DNA of 14,518 bases from Pelagophyceae sp. CCMP2097. Lineage: Eukaryota > Sar > Pelagophyceae. The position numbers and the translations under genes were made by a program. Numbering within the stretch: the stretch's first letter is position 1; every line of letters starts with the position of its first letter. Positions 9,901-14,518 of this stretch are shown here, piece after piece. The DNA is taken from positions 9,793-24,310 of the forward strand of contig MU657782.1 in assembly GCA_026770575.1 (NCBI GenBank). The letters run 5' to 3'. The notes under the pieces were generated by a model. The model was not told the origin of the DNA. It did not search any database and saw nothing but the letters and a program-made list of their open reading frames with translations.

Positions 9901-12342
9901 TGGGGCCGCTCTGAAACCGGGCTCTTCACCGGGCTCTTTCAGGGGCCCGAGGAAGACCGGCCCCTGAAATCGACGGCCCAAAGAGGGCCTTTGGAGCCCG
10001 TTTTGCTCGACGCGAAGAATGCCCCCCCTTTTCATTCGGCGGTCTCAAATCCGACGCAAGGGCCCGCCTTGGAACCGTAAACGTCCGTTGCAACGTAAAC
10101 TCACTGCGTCCACCGGCTGCAGGAAGATCCAGGCGCAGTCGTGGTCCAGCAGCCTAAAGGGCTGTCCGGTTGGATTCGGCAAGGCTTGCCTGGCCGCGCA
10201 CCTCTTGAGCACGGGCCCGCACTTTGCGCGGATCTTGACGGCGGAGAGGCGCAGGCCTATTTGCCTTTGCCTTTGCCTTTTCTCGCGTTTTGCCGACCGA
10301 CCTTGCTTGAGCGACTGCAGGTGGGCGTGGATTTGAGAAGGCGAAAAGGAGTTGAGCAGCGAAGTGCCCTCCTCAATGCGCCCCGGCGCGACGGCTCGCG
10401 CCTCCGCCGGTCGAGCGTCCTCTGAAGGCCGCATCTTCTTCGACTCGTGCCCGTGCGCATCACGCCCCCCCGCCGCAAGACCGCGGCGGCCCGGCGGCTG
10501 CTGAGGAGGAGGAGGCGCGCCGCGCTGCGACGGCGCGCGCTGCGGCTGCGTCGCCGCCGCAGAGGCGTGCTGGGCGGCGCGCGGGTCGGCGACGACCCTT
10601 GCCGACGGGGCGGCCGACGGCGCGCCGCCGTTCGAGGCGTGCCTGAGGCGGCGAATGCGGCGGAGCGTGCCTCACCTCGTGAAAGAGGCACGCCTTGAAG
10701 CCCCCTCCTCGCGGCACAAGAGCCACGTACTGCTGCAGCGCCACCTGCTTGGCCTTTTCGTGGTTCCGCTGGATCGCCTCGCGGACGGGGCCGCATACGG
10801 CACACCTCGCAAGGGAGTGAGGCAAGGGAGTGAGGCAAGGGGGCCGGCCGGAGCAGCAGGCGACGGCCACAAGGAGCCTCGTAGAGACGCACCGCGCGTC
10901 CTTGCAGCGGTGGTAGTGCGAGAGCACGTATCTAGAGAGCGGGGCCGTGGCTGCACTGCGCGAGGCCACGGAGGACCGCTCGAGAACCGGACGCACCGAC
11001 TGCTGACGCAATGCGCGACTTGGCACTGCTGGTCCTTGCATTCCGCAATGTGCTTCCAAAGGCGCTTCATGCCTAGGCAGAAGCGGCGTCCGTTTCGAAA
11101 GGGCGTCCCGAAGAAACGGCTCCCAGAAACCCAGCACTCCAGAAACAGCACCGTTGCAGTGCGGCGTGACAGGGCAGCTGCCGCCGTCGTGCGGGCACTT
11201 GGAGGCGTGGCGCAAAAGGAGCAGCCGCTGCTGCTGCTGCCGCAGAACCTAGGGGCAAGTGTGCGGCCCAAAGAGTCGAGGAGACGTACGACGCGCCTGT
11301 TGCCTCTGGTCCGCGTGGTACGGCCGCTGCGACGCCGCCGCCGCCGCCGCGTGCGCCGCCGCGCCGCCGGCCGCCGCGGGTGCGGCGTGGCCGTTTTGGG
11401 CCGGGGCGGCTTCCGCGGCCAACTCCGGCCGCGGAGGAGCTTCAAAAGCCACACCGGCACCGGGCATCGGAGAAGCCGTCTCCGCCTCGACCGCCGCCGG
11501 CAGAGGCGACGGGGAGAGGAGCGGGTTGATTTCTGAGAGGCTCACGAGCCTCTTCGCCGGTGGCGCCCCCTATCGGAAACGCCGTCGACGCGCCGTCGAC
11601 GCGCAACACGCCAAGACGAGCGACGCCGCACCGGCACGTCCGGCGCGTGGGCCGTCGCCGGGGTCGGCGCGCCCGCCGCCGCGTCGCCGCCGCCGGCCTG
11701 CACGGGCGGCGGCGCGATTGGGGCAAAAGTGTTGCCCGGCGCCGCCGCCGCCGCAGCCGCGCCGTCCGCCGTCGCCGCCTGCTGCTGCGCCTGCTGCTGC
11801 TGCGCCCGCAGGCCCATGGCCATGGCCAGGGCTTGCAGGCGCTTTTTTAGAGTGGCGGTGTCCTTGTACTCGTCCTAATCGGCGAATGAAAGAGGCAAGA
11901 CGCGCCCGCACGAGTGGCCGCACAAACGAGTGCGCGCTCCGGAAGAGCGACTCCTCCAGCCGGCGCGCCATTTGCGGCAGCTTCTGCATCCACTCCACGG
12001 GCGCGTTGGGCTTGCGCGCTTGGAGCAGCCGCGCGCTAGTGCGGAATGGACTCTGGCCGCGGCCGCGCGGCGCGCGGATGCGTCTGCGCGCGCCAGAGGC
12101 CGCGCGGGGCCGCGGCGTAGGGGCGCGGCGCCCGCGCGGCACCGCGGCCGATTTTTTCACGGGCGCGCCTCCGCCGCGGCCCGCGCCCGCGGCGCGCTCT
12201 GCGCTGAGGCCCACTTTCGATTTGGCAGTCGCTGCCGTTTTTTTGCCGGCGCCGCGCGCCACATGTTTGTGATCATCTTGCGGCGCTCCTGGAGGTGCGC
12301 ATTCTGGTCGTACCAGTTGGGGCACGACGGCGACCGCGACAT
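811..12342 (-). CDS. CBP/p300-type (KAT3/HAC-like) histone acetyltransferase, 29 exons, 3' end outside window
   Basis: This family acetylates lysines on histones and transcription factors with acetyl-CoA, acting in the nucleus as a transcriptional co-activator. Domains in order, by residues of the spliced product, are KIX (about 9-88), TAZ (237-322), bromodomain (about 460-592), RING/PHD (602-716) and KAT11 HAT (about 723-972), followed by a conserved tail segment (973-1259, incomplete). Exons, 5' to 3': 12342-12263, 12035-11924, 11874-11632, 11569-11297, 11248-11152, 11072-10997, 10931-10893, 10805-10692, 10642-10302, 10256-10105, 7390-7214, 7163-7080, 6784-6728, 6685-6609, 6555-6538, 6493-6404, 5591-5458, 5408-5245, 5141-5056, 4868-4742, 4613-4477, 4431-4326, 4218-4184, 4124-4073, 4030-3986, 2449-2311, 2259-2190, 1621-1099, 940-811. 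All phases agree. The frame ends in phase 1 at a donor (810/809), so the gene continues beyond base 1. The least certain joints are introns 3, 4 and 18, and whether an exon lies upstream of the ATG. Confidence 0.93.
941..1098 (-). other. Intron 28, AT-rich with CCATGTTTTCAAAA repeats
   Basis: This 158-bp intron separates exons 28 and 29 (donor AAG|GTGATG, acceptor CCCTAG). Unlike its surroundings it is AT-rich. It contains repeated CCCATGTTTTCAAAACCATGGTT-like units and two AAAACGTGTTTTC units. Several are near-palindromic (CCATGG at the centre), so the intron RNA could fold. Confidence 0.8.
1099..1621 (-). other. Exon 28: charged region with hexapeptide repeat
   Basis: This is the largest exon (523 nt). 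It starts [10 protein letters not shown], completing the A-F-I-V-A-Y-L motif that follows the HAT core in stramenopile-like homologues. It then enters an acidic, Ala/Asp/Lys-rich and probably disordered region containing eight copies of an A-A-D-G-G-K repeat. It ends at ...D-V-K|GTGATG. Homologues in plants place a ZZ-like zinc finger in this part of the protein; no cysteine pairs are visible here, so that module is absent or lies elsewhere. The frame is open across the whole exon in phase with both neighbours, which supports coding rather than intronic status. Confidence 0.8.
1318..1461 (-). repeat. Coding 18-bp tandem repeat (8 units of A-A-D-G-G-K)
   Basis: Eight head-to-tail 18-bp units lie inside exon 28. 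Read on the minus strand they encode five identical A-A-D-G-G-K units, then [12 protein letters not shown] and A-A-D-G-V-K. The unit length keeps the frame, so copy-number change by slippage would alter only linker length. The central units are identical at DNA level, which suggests recent expansion. Confidence 0.9.
1622..2189 (-). other. Intron 27 (568 bp)
   Basis: Donor GC|GTGCGT at 2189 and acceptor CGCTAG at 1622 join A-F-I-V-A to Y-L-M-P. Inside is a 19-bp direct repeat (AACGCGTTTTCCCGCCAAA), twice, at about 1838-1856 and 1863-1881. I see no coding signal on either strand that matches a known family. Confidence 0.8.
2190..2449 (-). other. Exons 26-27: conserved post-HAT helices
   Basis: Exon 26 (2449-2311) opens with [11 protein letters not shown], directly continuing the P-G-E-A-E-N end of the HAT core across the 1536-bp intron 25. 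It then becomes a basic Lys/Ala/Ser spacer. Exon 27 (2259-2190) carries [20 protein letters not shown], the equivalent of the HAC segment with L-G-x-x-I-x-P-M-K-E-D-F. The 51-bp gap between them (2310-2260) starts GTGCGC and ends TTTCAAAATTAG; it is a multiple of three and has no stop. I read it as an intron, but an unspliced form would add 17 residues without breaking the frame. Confidence 0.85.
2450..3985 (-). other. Intron 25 (1536 bp)
   Basis: The donor AAC|GTACCT at 3985 follows P-G-E-A-E-N, and the acceptor GCGCTCAG at 2450 precedes V-I-K-A-L-E. The intron carries GGGCCGTTGGA-type repeats near 2580-2690, the long 14-bp array at 3155-3448 and a triple GGGACGTTT repeat near 3550-3580. No exon of the acetyltransferase and no other recognisable gene is seen within it. 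Confidence 0.85.
3155..3448 (+). repeat. 14-bp minisatellite (AAGAACGTGCCTCG), 21 units
   Basis: There are 21 contiguous 14-bp units with two main variants: AAGAACGTGCCTCG and a form ending CTTTA or CTTTG, often with AACATG instead of AACGTG. The variants alternate in a partly regular order (for example three repeats of a variant block ending AACATGCTTTA), suggesting duplication of multi-unit blocks. A 14-bp period shifts frame at each unit, and the array lies in intron 25. Confidence 0.95.
3986..5408 (-). other. KAT11 histone acetyltransferase core (exons 18-25)
   Basis: Exons 5408-5245, 5141-5056, 4868-4742, 4613-4477, 4431-4326, 4218-4184, 4124-4073 and 4030-3986 encode the catalytic domain. 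Landmarks in order are [87 protein letters not shown] and [10 protein letters not shown]. By alignment with p300, D852 matches D1399, W889 matches W1436 and Y920 matches Y1467, the residues linked to CoA/substrate binding and catalysis, so the enzyme should be active. Introns range from 42 to 187 bp; introns 19 and 20 use GC donors. Confidence 0.95.
5592..6403 (-). other. Intron 16 (812 bp)
   Basis: Donor GA|GTGCGT at 6403 and acceptor AAAGTAG at 5592 join K-K-N-D to E-M-H-E-E-P-W. The conserved PHD sequence confirms the joint. The centre is occupied by the 16-bp array at 5971-6114, followed by looser GGGCCGTTGGACAAGA and GGGCCGTTGAAAAA units up to about 6200. Confidence 0.9.
5971..6114 (+). 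repeat. 16-bp minisatellite (GACACGGGGCCGTTGG), 9 units
   Basis: Nine near-identical 16-bp units run head to tail, with one CCC-for-CCG change in the seventh and a change at the end of the last. The core GGGGCCGTTGG is shared with the arrays in intron 10. It lies within intron 16. Confidence 0.95.
8187..8262 (+). repeat. GGGGCCGTTGGAAA array, copy A
   Basis: About five units of 14-15 bp are preceded by GACGGGCCTCTTTTCGGGGCGATTC and followed by GGGGCGTCTCGAACAAG. Both flanks recur around the second array at 8361, showing that the whole block was duplicated. Confidence 0.9.
8361..8494 (+). repeat. GGGGCCGTTGGAAAA array, copy B
   Basis: Nine units, mostly exactly 15 bp, have the same flanks as the array at 8187 but more copies. 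One unit carries AAATGGG, as does one unit in copy A, so the variant predates the duplication. Confidence 0.93.
9704..9790 (+). repeat. 19-bp minisatellite (GAGGGCCGTTGAATCCCAA)
   Basis: Four full 19-bp units (the fourth with GAGTCCCAA) are followed by a partial fifth, within intron 10. It shares the GGGCCGTTG core with the other intronic arrays. Confidence 0.92.
10302..10642 (-). other. Exon 9: linker and conserved T-S-L-L-x-S-F motif
   Basis: The first two thirds is Ala/Gln/Pro-rich, including a P-P-P-P-Q-Q-P-P run, and is probably disordered. It is followed by an S-K-K-M-R-P basic patch that could be part of a nuclear localisation signal. The last third, [20 protein letters not shown], is the short conserved helix pair that precedes the bromodomain/PHD/HAT block in plant and stramenopile HAC proteins (family form: G-x-S-L-x-x-x-F-T-P-E-Q-I-x-x-H). 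The exon is bounded by intron 8 (10691-10643, 49 bp, donor GC|GTGCCT) and intron 9 (10301-10257, 45 bp). Confidence 0.85.
10692..11248 (-). other. TAZ zinc finger (exons 5-8)
   Basis: Four small exons (11248-11152, 11072-10997, 10931-10893, 10805-10692) join into a TAZ domain, the protein-interaction zinc module of CBP/p300 and plant HAC/BT proteins. Three HCCC zinc sites are visible: H250-C254-C261-C267, H276-C280-C285-C290 and H299-C303-C308-C311. They sit in the typical frames [21 protein letters not shown] and [20 protein letters not shown] charged helix rich in K, E and Q follows (about residues 312-335). The three internal introns are 79, 65 and 87 bp; each interrupts a codon, and correct joining rebuilds the conserved residues (G269, R294, R307). 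Intron 7 contains a short direct repeat of AAGGGAGTGAGGC. Confidence 0.93.
11297..11569 (-). other. Exon 4: Ala/Pro-rich linker before the TAZ finger
   Basis: The exon begins after a GATAG acceptor and reads [20 protein letters not shown], followed by a long Ala-rich, disordered-looking stretch. It ends in Q-R-Q-Q, which runs straight into the Q-rich first helix of the TAZ domain in exon 5. The upstream donor is CCG|GTGCGG (intron 3, 62 bp). The downstream joint (intron 4, 11296-11249) keeps the frame only if a GC donor (CAACAG|GCGCGT) is used. The stronger-looking GTACGT three codons later would shift the frame. No function beyond a flexible spacer can be assigned. Confidence 0.7.
11632..12342 (-). 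other. Start codon and KIX domain (exons 1-3)
   Basis: Exon 1 (12342-12263) starts at an ATG in a GCCATGT context. The KIX fold begins almost at once with an N-W-Y-D segment. The splice to exon 2 (12035-11924) joins R-R-K-M-I-T-N to I-A-R-L-L-Q and restores a continuous amphipathic helix. Exon 2 then reads [18 protein letters not shown], and exon 3 (11874-11632) opens with [13 protein letters not shown]. This is the three-helix pattern of KIX domains in HAC and MED15 proteins, which bind activation domains of transcription factors. After about residue 88 exon 3 turns into a Gln/Ala/Pro-rich low-complexity linker. The introns are 227 bp and 49 bp. In frame, the sequence upstream of the ATG stays open for nine codons to a CATTAG that could be an acceptor, so an earlier exon is possible. 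Confidence 0.85.
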
Positions 12343-12478
12343 GGCAACCGCGCGCGGGGGCCCGGGGCGCTAATGGGACGGCCCTGTTCTCGACGAGAGG
12401 AGCAGCGACAACGGACCCTAAAAGGGCCGTTGAGAGAGACTTGTTTACAGGGGCCCCCGCAGGGGGGTTAGTGGGCTG
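12343..12478 (-). other. Immediate upstream region of the acetyltransferase gene
   Basis: This holds the 5' leader or a preceding intron. On the minus strand a CATTAG lies 30 bases before the ATG with an open frame between, so it may be an acceptor of an upstream intron. One GGGCCGTTGAG unit at 12424 resembles the intronic repeats. No TATA box can be called with confidence. Confidence 0.45.
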
Positions 12479-12576
12479 AAGGGCGCCTACTCAAGGGCGC
12501 CTACTCAAGGGCGCCTACTCAAGGGCGCCTACTCAAGGGCGCCTATTCAAGGGCGCCTACTCAAGGGCGCCTACAG
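12447..12576 (+). repeat. GC-rich motif plus 14-bp tandem repeat (AAGGGCGCCTACTC), 7 units
   Basis: ACAGGGGCCCCCGCAGGGGG at 12447-12466 is followed by seven 14-bp units from 12479 (the fifth with TATTC, the last with TACAG). The same combination, with two units, recurs at 14141-14200 in the same orientation, so this is a dispersed repeat rather than a local slip product. Confidence 0.9.
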
Positions 12577-12635
12577 CCTATTTTAATAGACAGCTTCACT
12601 TTTTTCAAGCTACTTTTAAAGCGAGAAAGTTCCGT

Positions 12636-12802
12636 CCCCTATTGGATTCTGCTCCCTATTGGATTCGGAATGGCCAATGAGAGGGCTTGAAAATGCAATT
12701 TGTTCAGAAAAAGCATTTTTGCACCAATCCAAGGGCTTAAAAAGTGTGAAAAAGTTCAGAAGAAGGTTGGAATCCAATAGGGGATCCTGAATCCAATAGG
12801 GG
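12636..12802. repeat. Paired inverted repeats (CCCCTATTGGATTC / GAATCCAATAGGGG)
   Basis: CCCCTATTGGATTC at 12636-12649 and TCCCTATTGGATTC at 12653-12666 face GAATCCAATAGGGG at 12770-12783 and 12789-12802. The roughly 31-34-bp arms enclose about 100 bp that itself contains two related segments (CCAAT...AGGGCTT...TTCAGAA). The block lies inside the TA-flanked element and could fold into a long hairpin. Confidence 0.85.
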
Positions 12803-12998
12803 AAAGGACTTCCTACTTTTAAAGTTGCACAAAGTCTGTATTTGCGTGTAAAGTTGCTTTAAAAGCTCGTCCAGTGCGTGCTTTTCAAGCTGAGCTTTAA
12901 AAGTGGAGCTTTAAAAGTTGCTTTTACAAGTGTAAAGCGCGGAAATTGCTTTTAAAGCGCGGGAAGAGTTCGTTGGATGAGCGTTGAGCGAACGTTAA

Positions 12999-13208
12999 AT
13001 GAGCGTTAACCCGGCGCGGGCGCGCGGCGCGGGCGCGCCGCGCGGAGGAGGCGGGGCGCGGCCTCTGGCGGGCGGGGCGGCGCCGATGGTGCCCGCGCCT
13101 CCGTCGAGGCGCGGGCCGGTCGCGGGGCCGACGTGCCCCGACCCGCGCGCCATCTCACCTGGATGGCCGAAGGAAGGCGCCCTCGACGCCACTTCGCGCT
13201 CACGTTGA
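12999..13208. other. GC-rich island in AT-rich flank
   Basis: About 150 bp of nearly pure G/C with GCGCGC runs sits abruptly between AT-rich segments. It is open in frames on both strands, as expected for its composition. On the minus strand an ATG at 13153 is followed by a Gly/Ala/Pro/Arg-rich frame to about 13010, and a CAG|GTGAGAT donor-like site lies at 13155-13165. It could be an upstream exon or a CpG-type promoter, but nothing recognisable is encoded. Confidence 0.3.
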
Positions 13209-13583
13209 AGCGACAAAAGATATGTTGAAAAAGTAGCTTGAAAAGCTCCTTGAAAAAAAGTGAACTTGTCTAATTCCATCATCGAGTCTGAAGGATCTGA
13301 GCGCGCTGGGCGCATCGGCGTCAGAAAGAGATGCGCATAGCACAGGAACCGTCTTCAAGGCCTCGTTTCGAATGGCCGACTCCAGGGGCCGTTTTCAGGG
13401 GCCGTCTCGAGAAGTCGTCACGATAAGACGTCACGAAAGGCCGTCGTCTCCAGGGGACATTTCGAGAGGCCGGTGAGGGTTATAGAACTTGGCGGAGGAA
13501 ATTTTCGCACCACACCGGAATTCGATTTCGACGACATTTTTTCGGCGATTCTTTTCGGCGACGTGCCCTGGTGCAAAAAGAAC

Positions 13584-13616
13584 TAGGAATTCCTACTTCG
13601 GCTCCCTTCGGGAGCC
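13584..13616. repeat. 12-bp palindrome and 7-bp-stem hairpin
   Basis: TAGGAATTCCTA at 13584-13595 is a perfect palindrome. Four bases on, GGCTCCC-TTC-GGGAGCC (13600-13616) forms a perfect seven-pair stem with a three-base loop. The role is unknown. Confidence 0.8.
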
Positions 13617-13718
13617 TGGAATATGCTTGGTTCATGCTCGTTAAAGCGCTTTAGGCGACGTTATGCAAATGCGCCAGTCAACTTGAAAAGTAGCTTGAAA
13701 AAAGTGAAGCTGTCTAAT

Positions 13719-13752
13719 GTCATCCGCCGTAGGCGGCTTAGCCGCCGATGAC
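13719..13752. repeat. Imperfect hairpin GTCATC...GGCGGC-TTA-GCCGCC...GATGAC
   Basis: Outer arms GTCATC/GATGAC and an inner GGCGGC/GCCGCC pair around TTA form a strong cruciform-capable structure. It starts three bases beyond the right border of the TA-flanked element. On the minus strand the TTA is the stop codon of a 56-codon open frame (13908-13738) that lacks a Met and is unassigned. Confidence 0.75.
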
Positions 13753-14140
13753 GGCCTTGCTTCCTCCTGTGACGATTACGTCTGTGGCGGCCCTGCCTCC
13801 TCTGGCGGCGCAGCCTTTGGATGCGTCGCAGTCGCCGTTTGCGGCGAAGCCGCTTTCGTTTTCAATTTTTGACGTCTCAGTATCACGTTGAGGTTGCTGA
13901 TAGTTTCCTCACCCCCCTGCAAGCGTCTATTCCTTTGTGTCCATCTCTTCGTATGCCACATGTCCCTTAAGGGCATTAATATCGCACCTATAGCTGACGT
14001 ATGAAGACCTACAAGTCCATCCGTATCGCGCACGTGTTTGTTCTTTCGTGTTTACTCCTTCTCATACGTTACATCTTCAACGGCCAAACGCACCCGATTA
14101 TTATACTCTACGTCCTTGACCTGGGGCAAGACTATAGGCC
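13753..14140. other. Intergenic stretch, nothing assigned
   Basis: An 85-codon minus-strand frame (14033-13776) and an overlapping 56-codon frame without a start are open here. Neither shows a domain, repeat pattern or splice context that would support a gene. The composition is intermediate between the gene and the AT-rich flank. Confidence 0.4.
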
Positions 14141-14200
14141 ACAGGGGCCCCCGTAGGGGGTAAGCCCTCTGAAGGGCGCCTACTCAAGGGCGCCTGTAGT
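14141..14200 (+). repeat. Second copy of the GC-rich motif plus 14-bp repeat
   Basis: ACAGGGGCCCCCGTAGGGGG at 14141-14160 is followed by two AAGGGCGCCTRYWS units (14172-14199). It matches 12447-12576 in order, spacing and orientation, differing mainly in unit number. The two copies are direct repeats about 1.7 kb apart. Confidence 0.85.
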
Positions 14201-14216
14201 TATTTTTTTAAGTTAT

Positions 14217-14324
14217 TTTAGCGATAAACGGAGTTTCTTGGAATTTGTCGTTTTAGCGATCATTCTGATTTTTTCGTGTGTCATTTTAGCGATAATCGGG
14301 TTTTCGAAGGCAGTTTTCGGCGAT
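14217..14324 (+). repeat. TTTTAGCGAT repeats spaced about 33 bp
   Basis: TTTTAGCGAT occurs at 14217, 14251 and 14284, with a fourth, TTTTCGGCGAT, at 14314. Spacing is 34, 33 and 30 bp. Only the core is conserved, so this is either a decayed minisatellite or a set of protein-binding sites. Related TTTTTCGGCGATTCTTTTCGGCGA lies at 13540-13563. Confidence 0.65.
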
Positions 14325-14469
14325 AGATTAGCATACGGAGGCTGTTGCAGGTTCGTTTTTTTCCCTTGGGGGTAGCTTTCGCGACGCGTGTCGTGGGGGA
14401 AGAATATTCACGTGTACGACGCGTGTACAGCACGAGCAGCCAAATTCGCATGCCAAGCGGAGTAGAAAC

Positions 14470-14518
14470 GTGAACGAGCGGGCTCGAACTCGCGACCTCA
14501 TGCAAGACATTTGAACTG
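14470..14518 (-). other. tRNA-like B-box sequence at the window edge
   Basis: On the minus strand, AGGTCGCGAGTTCGAGCCCG contains a GTTCGAGCC element like the RNA polymerase III B box / T-arm, preceded by CTTGCAT, which looks like an anticodon loop. However, the T stem does not pair with the usual seven-base loop, and AATGT/GAGGT does not form an anticodon stem. It is therefore more likely a tRNA-derived SINE or a decayed tRNA than a working tRNA. The window ends before the D arm could be examined. Confidence 0.35.

Larger units (their letters stand above)
7391..10104 (-). other. Intron 10 (2714 bp), repeat-filled
   Basis: This is the longest intron, splitting the bromodomain in phase 0. It holds CACTTCGAAAAACGG repeats near 7758-7806, two GGGGCCGTTGGAAA arrays inside a duplicated segment (about 8154-8510), inverted CCCTTTCCAACGG units near 9186-9240, GGCCGTTGGAAA units at 9578-9612 and a 19-bp array at 9704-9790. 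Long open frames cross this region on both strands, including one of 593 codons on the minus strand. They are products of 15-bp units that are multiples of three and encode repetitive Arg/Trp/Lys or Phe/Gln/Arg/Pro peptides. Confidence 0.88.
7080..10256 (-). other. Bromodomain split by a 2.7-kb intron (exons 10-12)
   Basis: Exons 10256-10105, 7390-7214 and 7163-7080 encode an acetyl-lysine-reading bromodomain. Helix Z lies in exon 10 ([12 protein letters not shown]) and ends in W-I-F-L-Q-P-V-D. Exon 11 continues with [20 protein letters not shown], helix B, and N-A-V-L-Y-N. Y517 of the P-D-Y motif and N560 of L-Y-N are the expected acetyl-lysine contacts. Helix C is completed in exon 12 ([12 protein letters not shown]). 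The donor GCA|GTGAGT (10104) and the acceptor TTTGTAG (7391) are both phase 0. The bromodomain recruits the enzyme to acetylated chromatin and in p300 packs against the HAT core. Confidence 0.95.
12587..13716. mobile_element. Possible TA-flanked element with 29-bp perfect inverted ends
   Basis: 12589-12617 (GACAGCTTCACTTTTTTCAA...) is the exact reverse complement of 13686-13714, and both ends are bordered by TA, as expected for a Tc1/mariner-like target duplication. A third, diverged copy of the end in the same orientation as the right one lies at about 13225-13270 and also stops at TA, so the real element may be 12589-13270 or a nested pair. No transposase frame is present between them; if mobile, it is a non-autonomous (MITE-like) element. 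TA borders alone are weak evidence. Confidence 0.5.

Noticed and set aside
11259..12272. 337-codon plus-strand frame
   Set aside because: It is antisense to exons 2-4 and low in complexity; openness is explained by GC-rich codon mirroring.
11570..12325. Continuous minus-strand frame through intron 1 encoding a basic Ala/Arg/Pro region
   Set aside because: It looks protein-like, but removing 12262-12036 rebuilds a continuous KIX helix in frame with the ATG at 12342, while the unspliced frame from that ATG stops at 12157.
12995..13315. 106-codon minus-strand frame over the GC island
   Set aside because: It crosses the inner copy of the inverted-end repeat and has no recognisable domain. Only the donor-like site inside it was kept, as a weak hint.
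13776..14033. 85-codon minus-strand frame
   Set aside because: It shows no motif, no conserved pattern and no splice or promoter context. A second frame overlaps it equally well.

Overview
The window is nuclear DNA of a GC-rich eukaryote with many introns. It holds most of one large gene on the minus strand, running from a start codon at 12342 leftwards past base 1. The spliced product is a CBP/p300-type (KAT3/HAC-like) histone acetyltransferase. I rebuilt 29 exons (3778 coding bases, 1259 complete codons plus one base) by following conserved protein motifs across GT/GC...AG boundaries. The domain order is KIX, Ala/Pro-rich linker, TAZ zinc finger, bromodomain, CBP-type RING/PHD cysteine-rich module, then a complete KAT11 acetyltransferase core, and a conserved post-HAT segment ending at a motif of the [11 protein letters not shown] type. 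In plant, stramenopile and animal relatives, ZZ and TAZ2 zinc fingers would follow; they must lie beyond the left edge.

The host is probably a unicellular alga or protist. The combination of KIX, TAZ, bromodomain and HAT, the resemblance to plant/stramenopile HAC proteins, the very small introns (many 42-65 bp), Ala/Pro/Arg-rich linkers and GC-AG introns suggest a pelagophyte-like stramenopile or a haptophyte. This is inference; nothing in the window fixes the species.

Layout: 1-810 is the start of an intron that leaves the window and is full of short tandem repeats. 811-12342 is the gene. Its coding blocks are dense at 812-2449, 3986-5591, 6404-7390 and 10105-12342. They are separated by long introns (568, 1536, 812 and 2714 bp) packed with minisatellites. 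Many of these share a GGGCCGTTG core read mainly on the plus strand. These repeats have unit lengths of 14-20 bp and create long but meaningless open frames.

12343-14518 is upstream, more AT-rich DNA without a convincing gene. It contains a 14-bp tandem repeat, a possible TA-flanked element with perfect 29-bp inverted ends, a second nested inverted repeat, a GC-rich island, several perfect hairpins and, at the right edge, a tRNA-like B-box sequence.

There is one gene, so no operon or multi-gene system is present. The notable biology is the gene structure: an 18-nt micro-exon, a dominant GTGCG donor motif, three GC-AG introns supported by protein conservation, a 51-bp stop-free in-frame intron and satellite-inflated introns.
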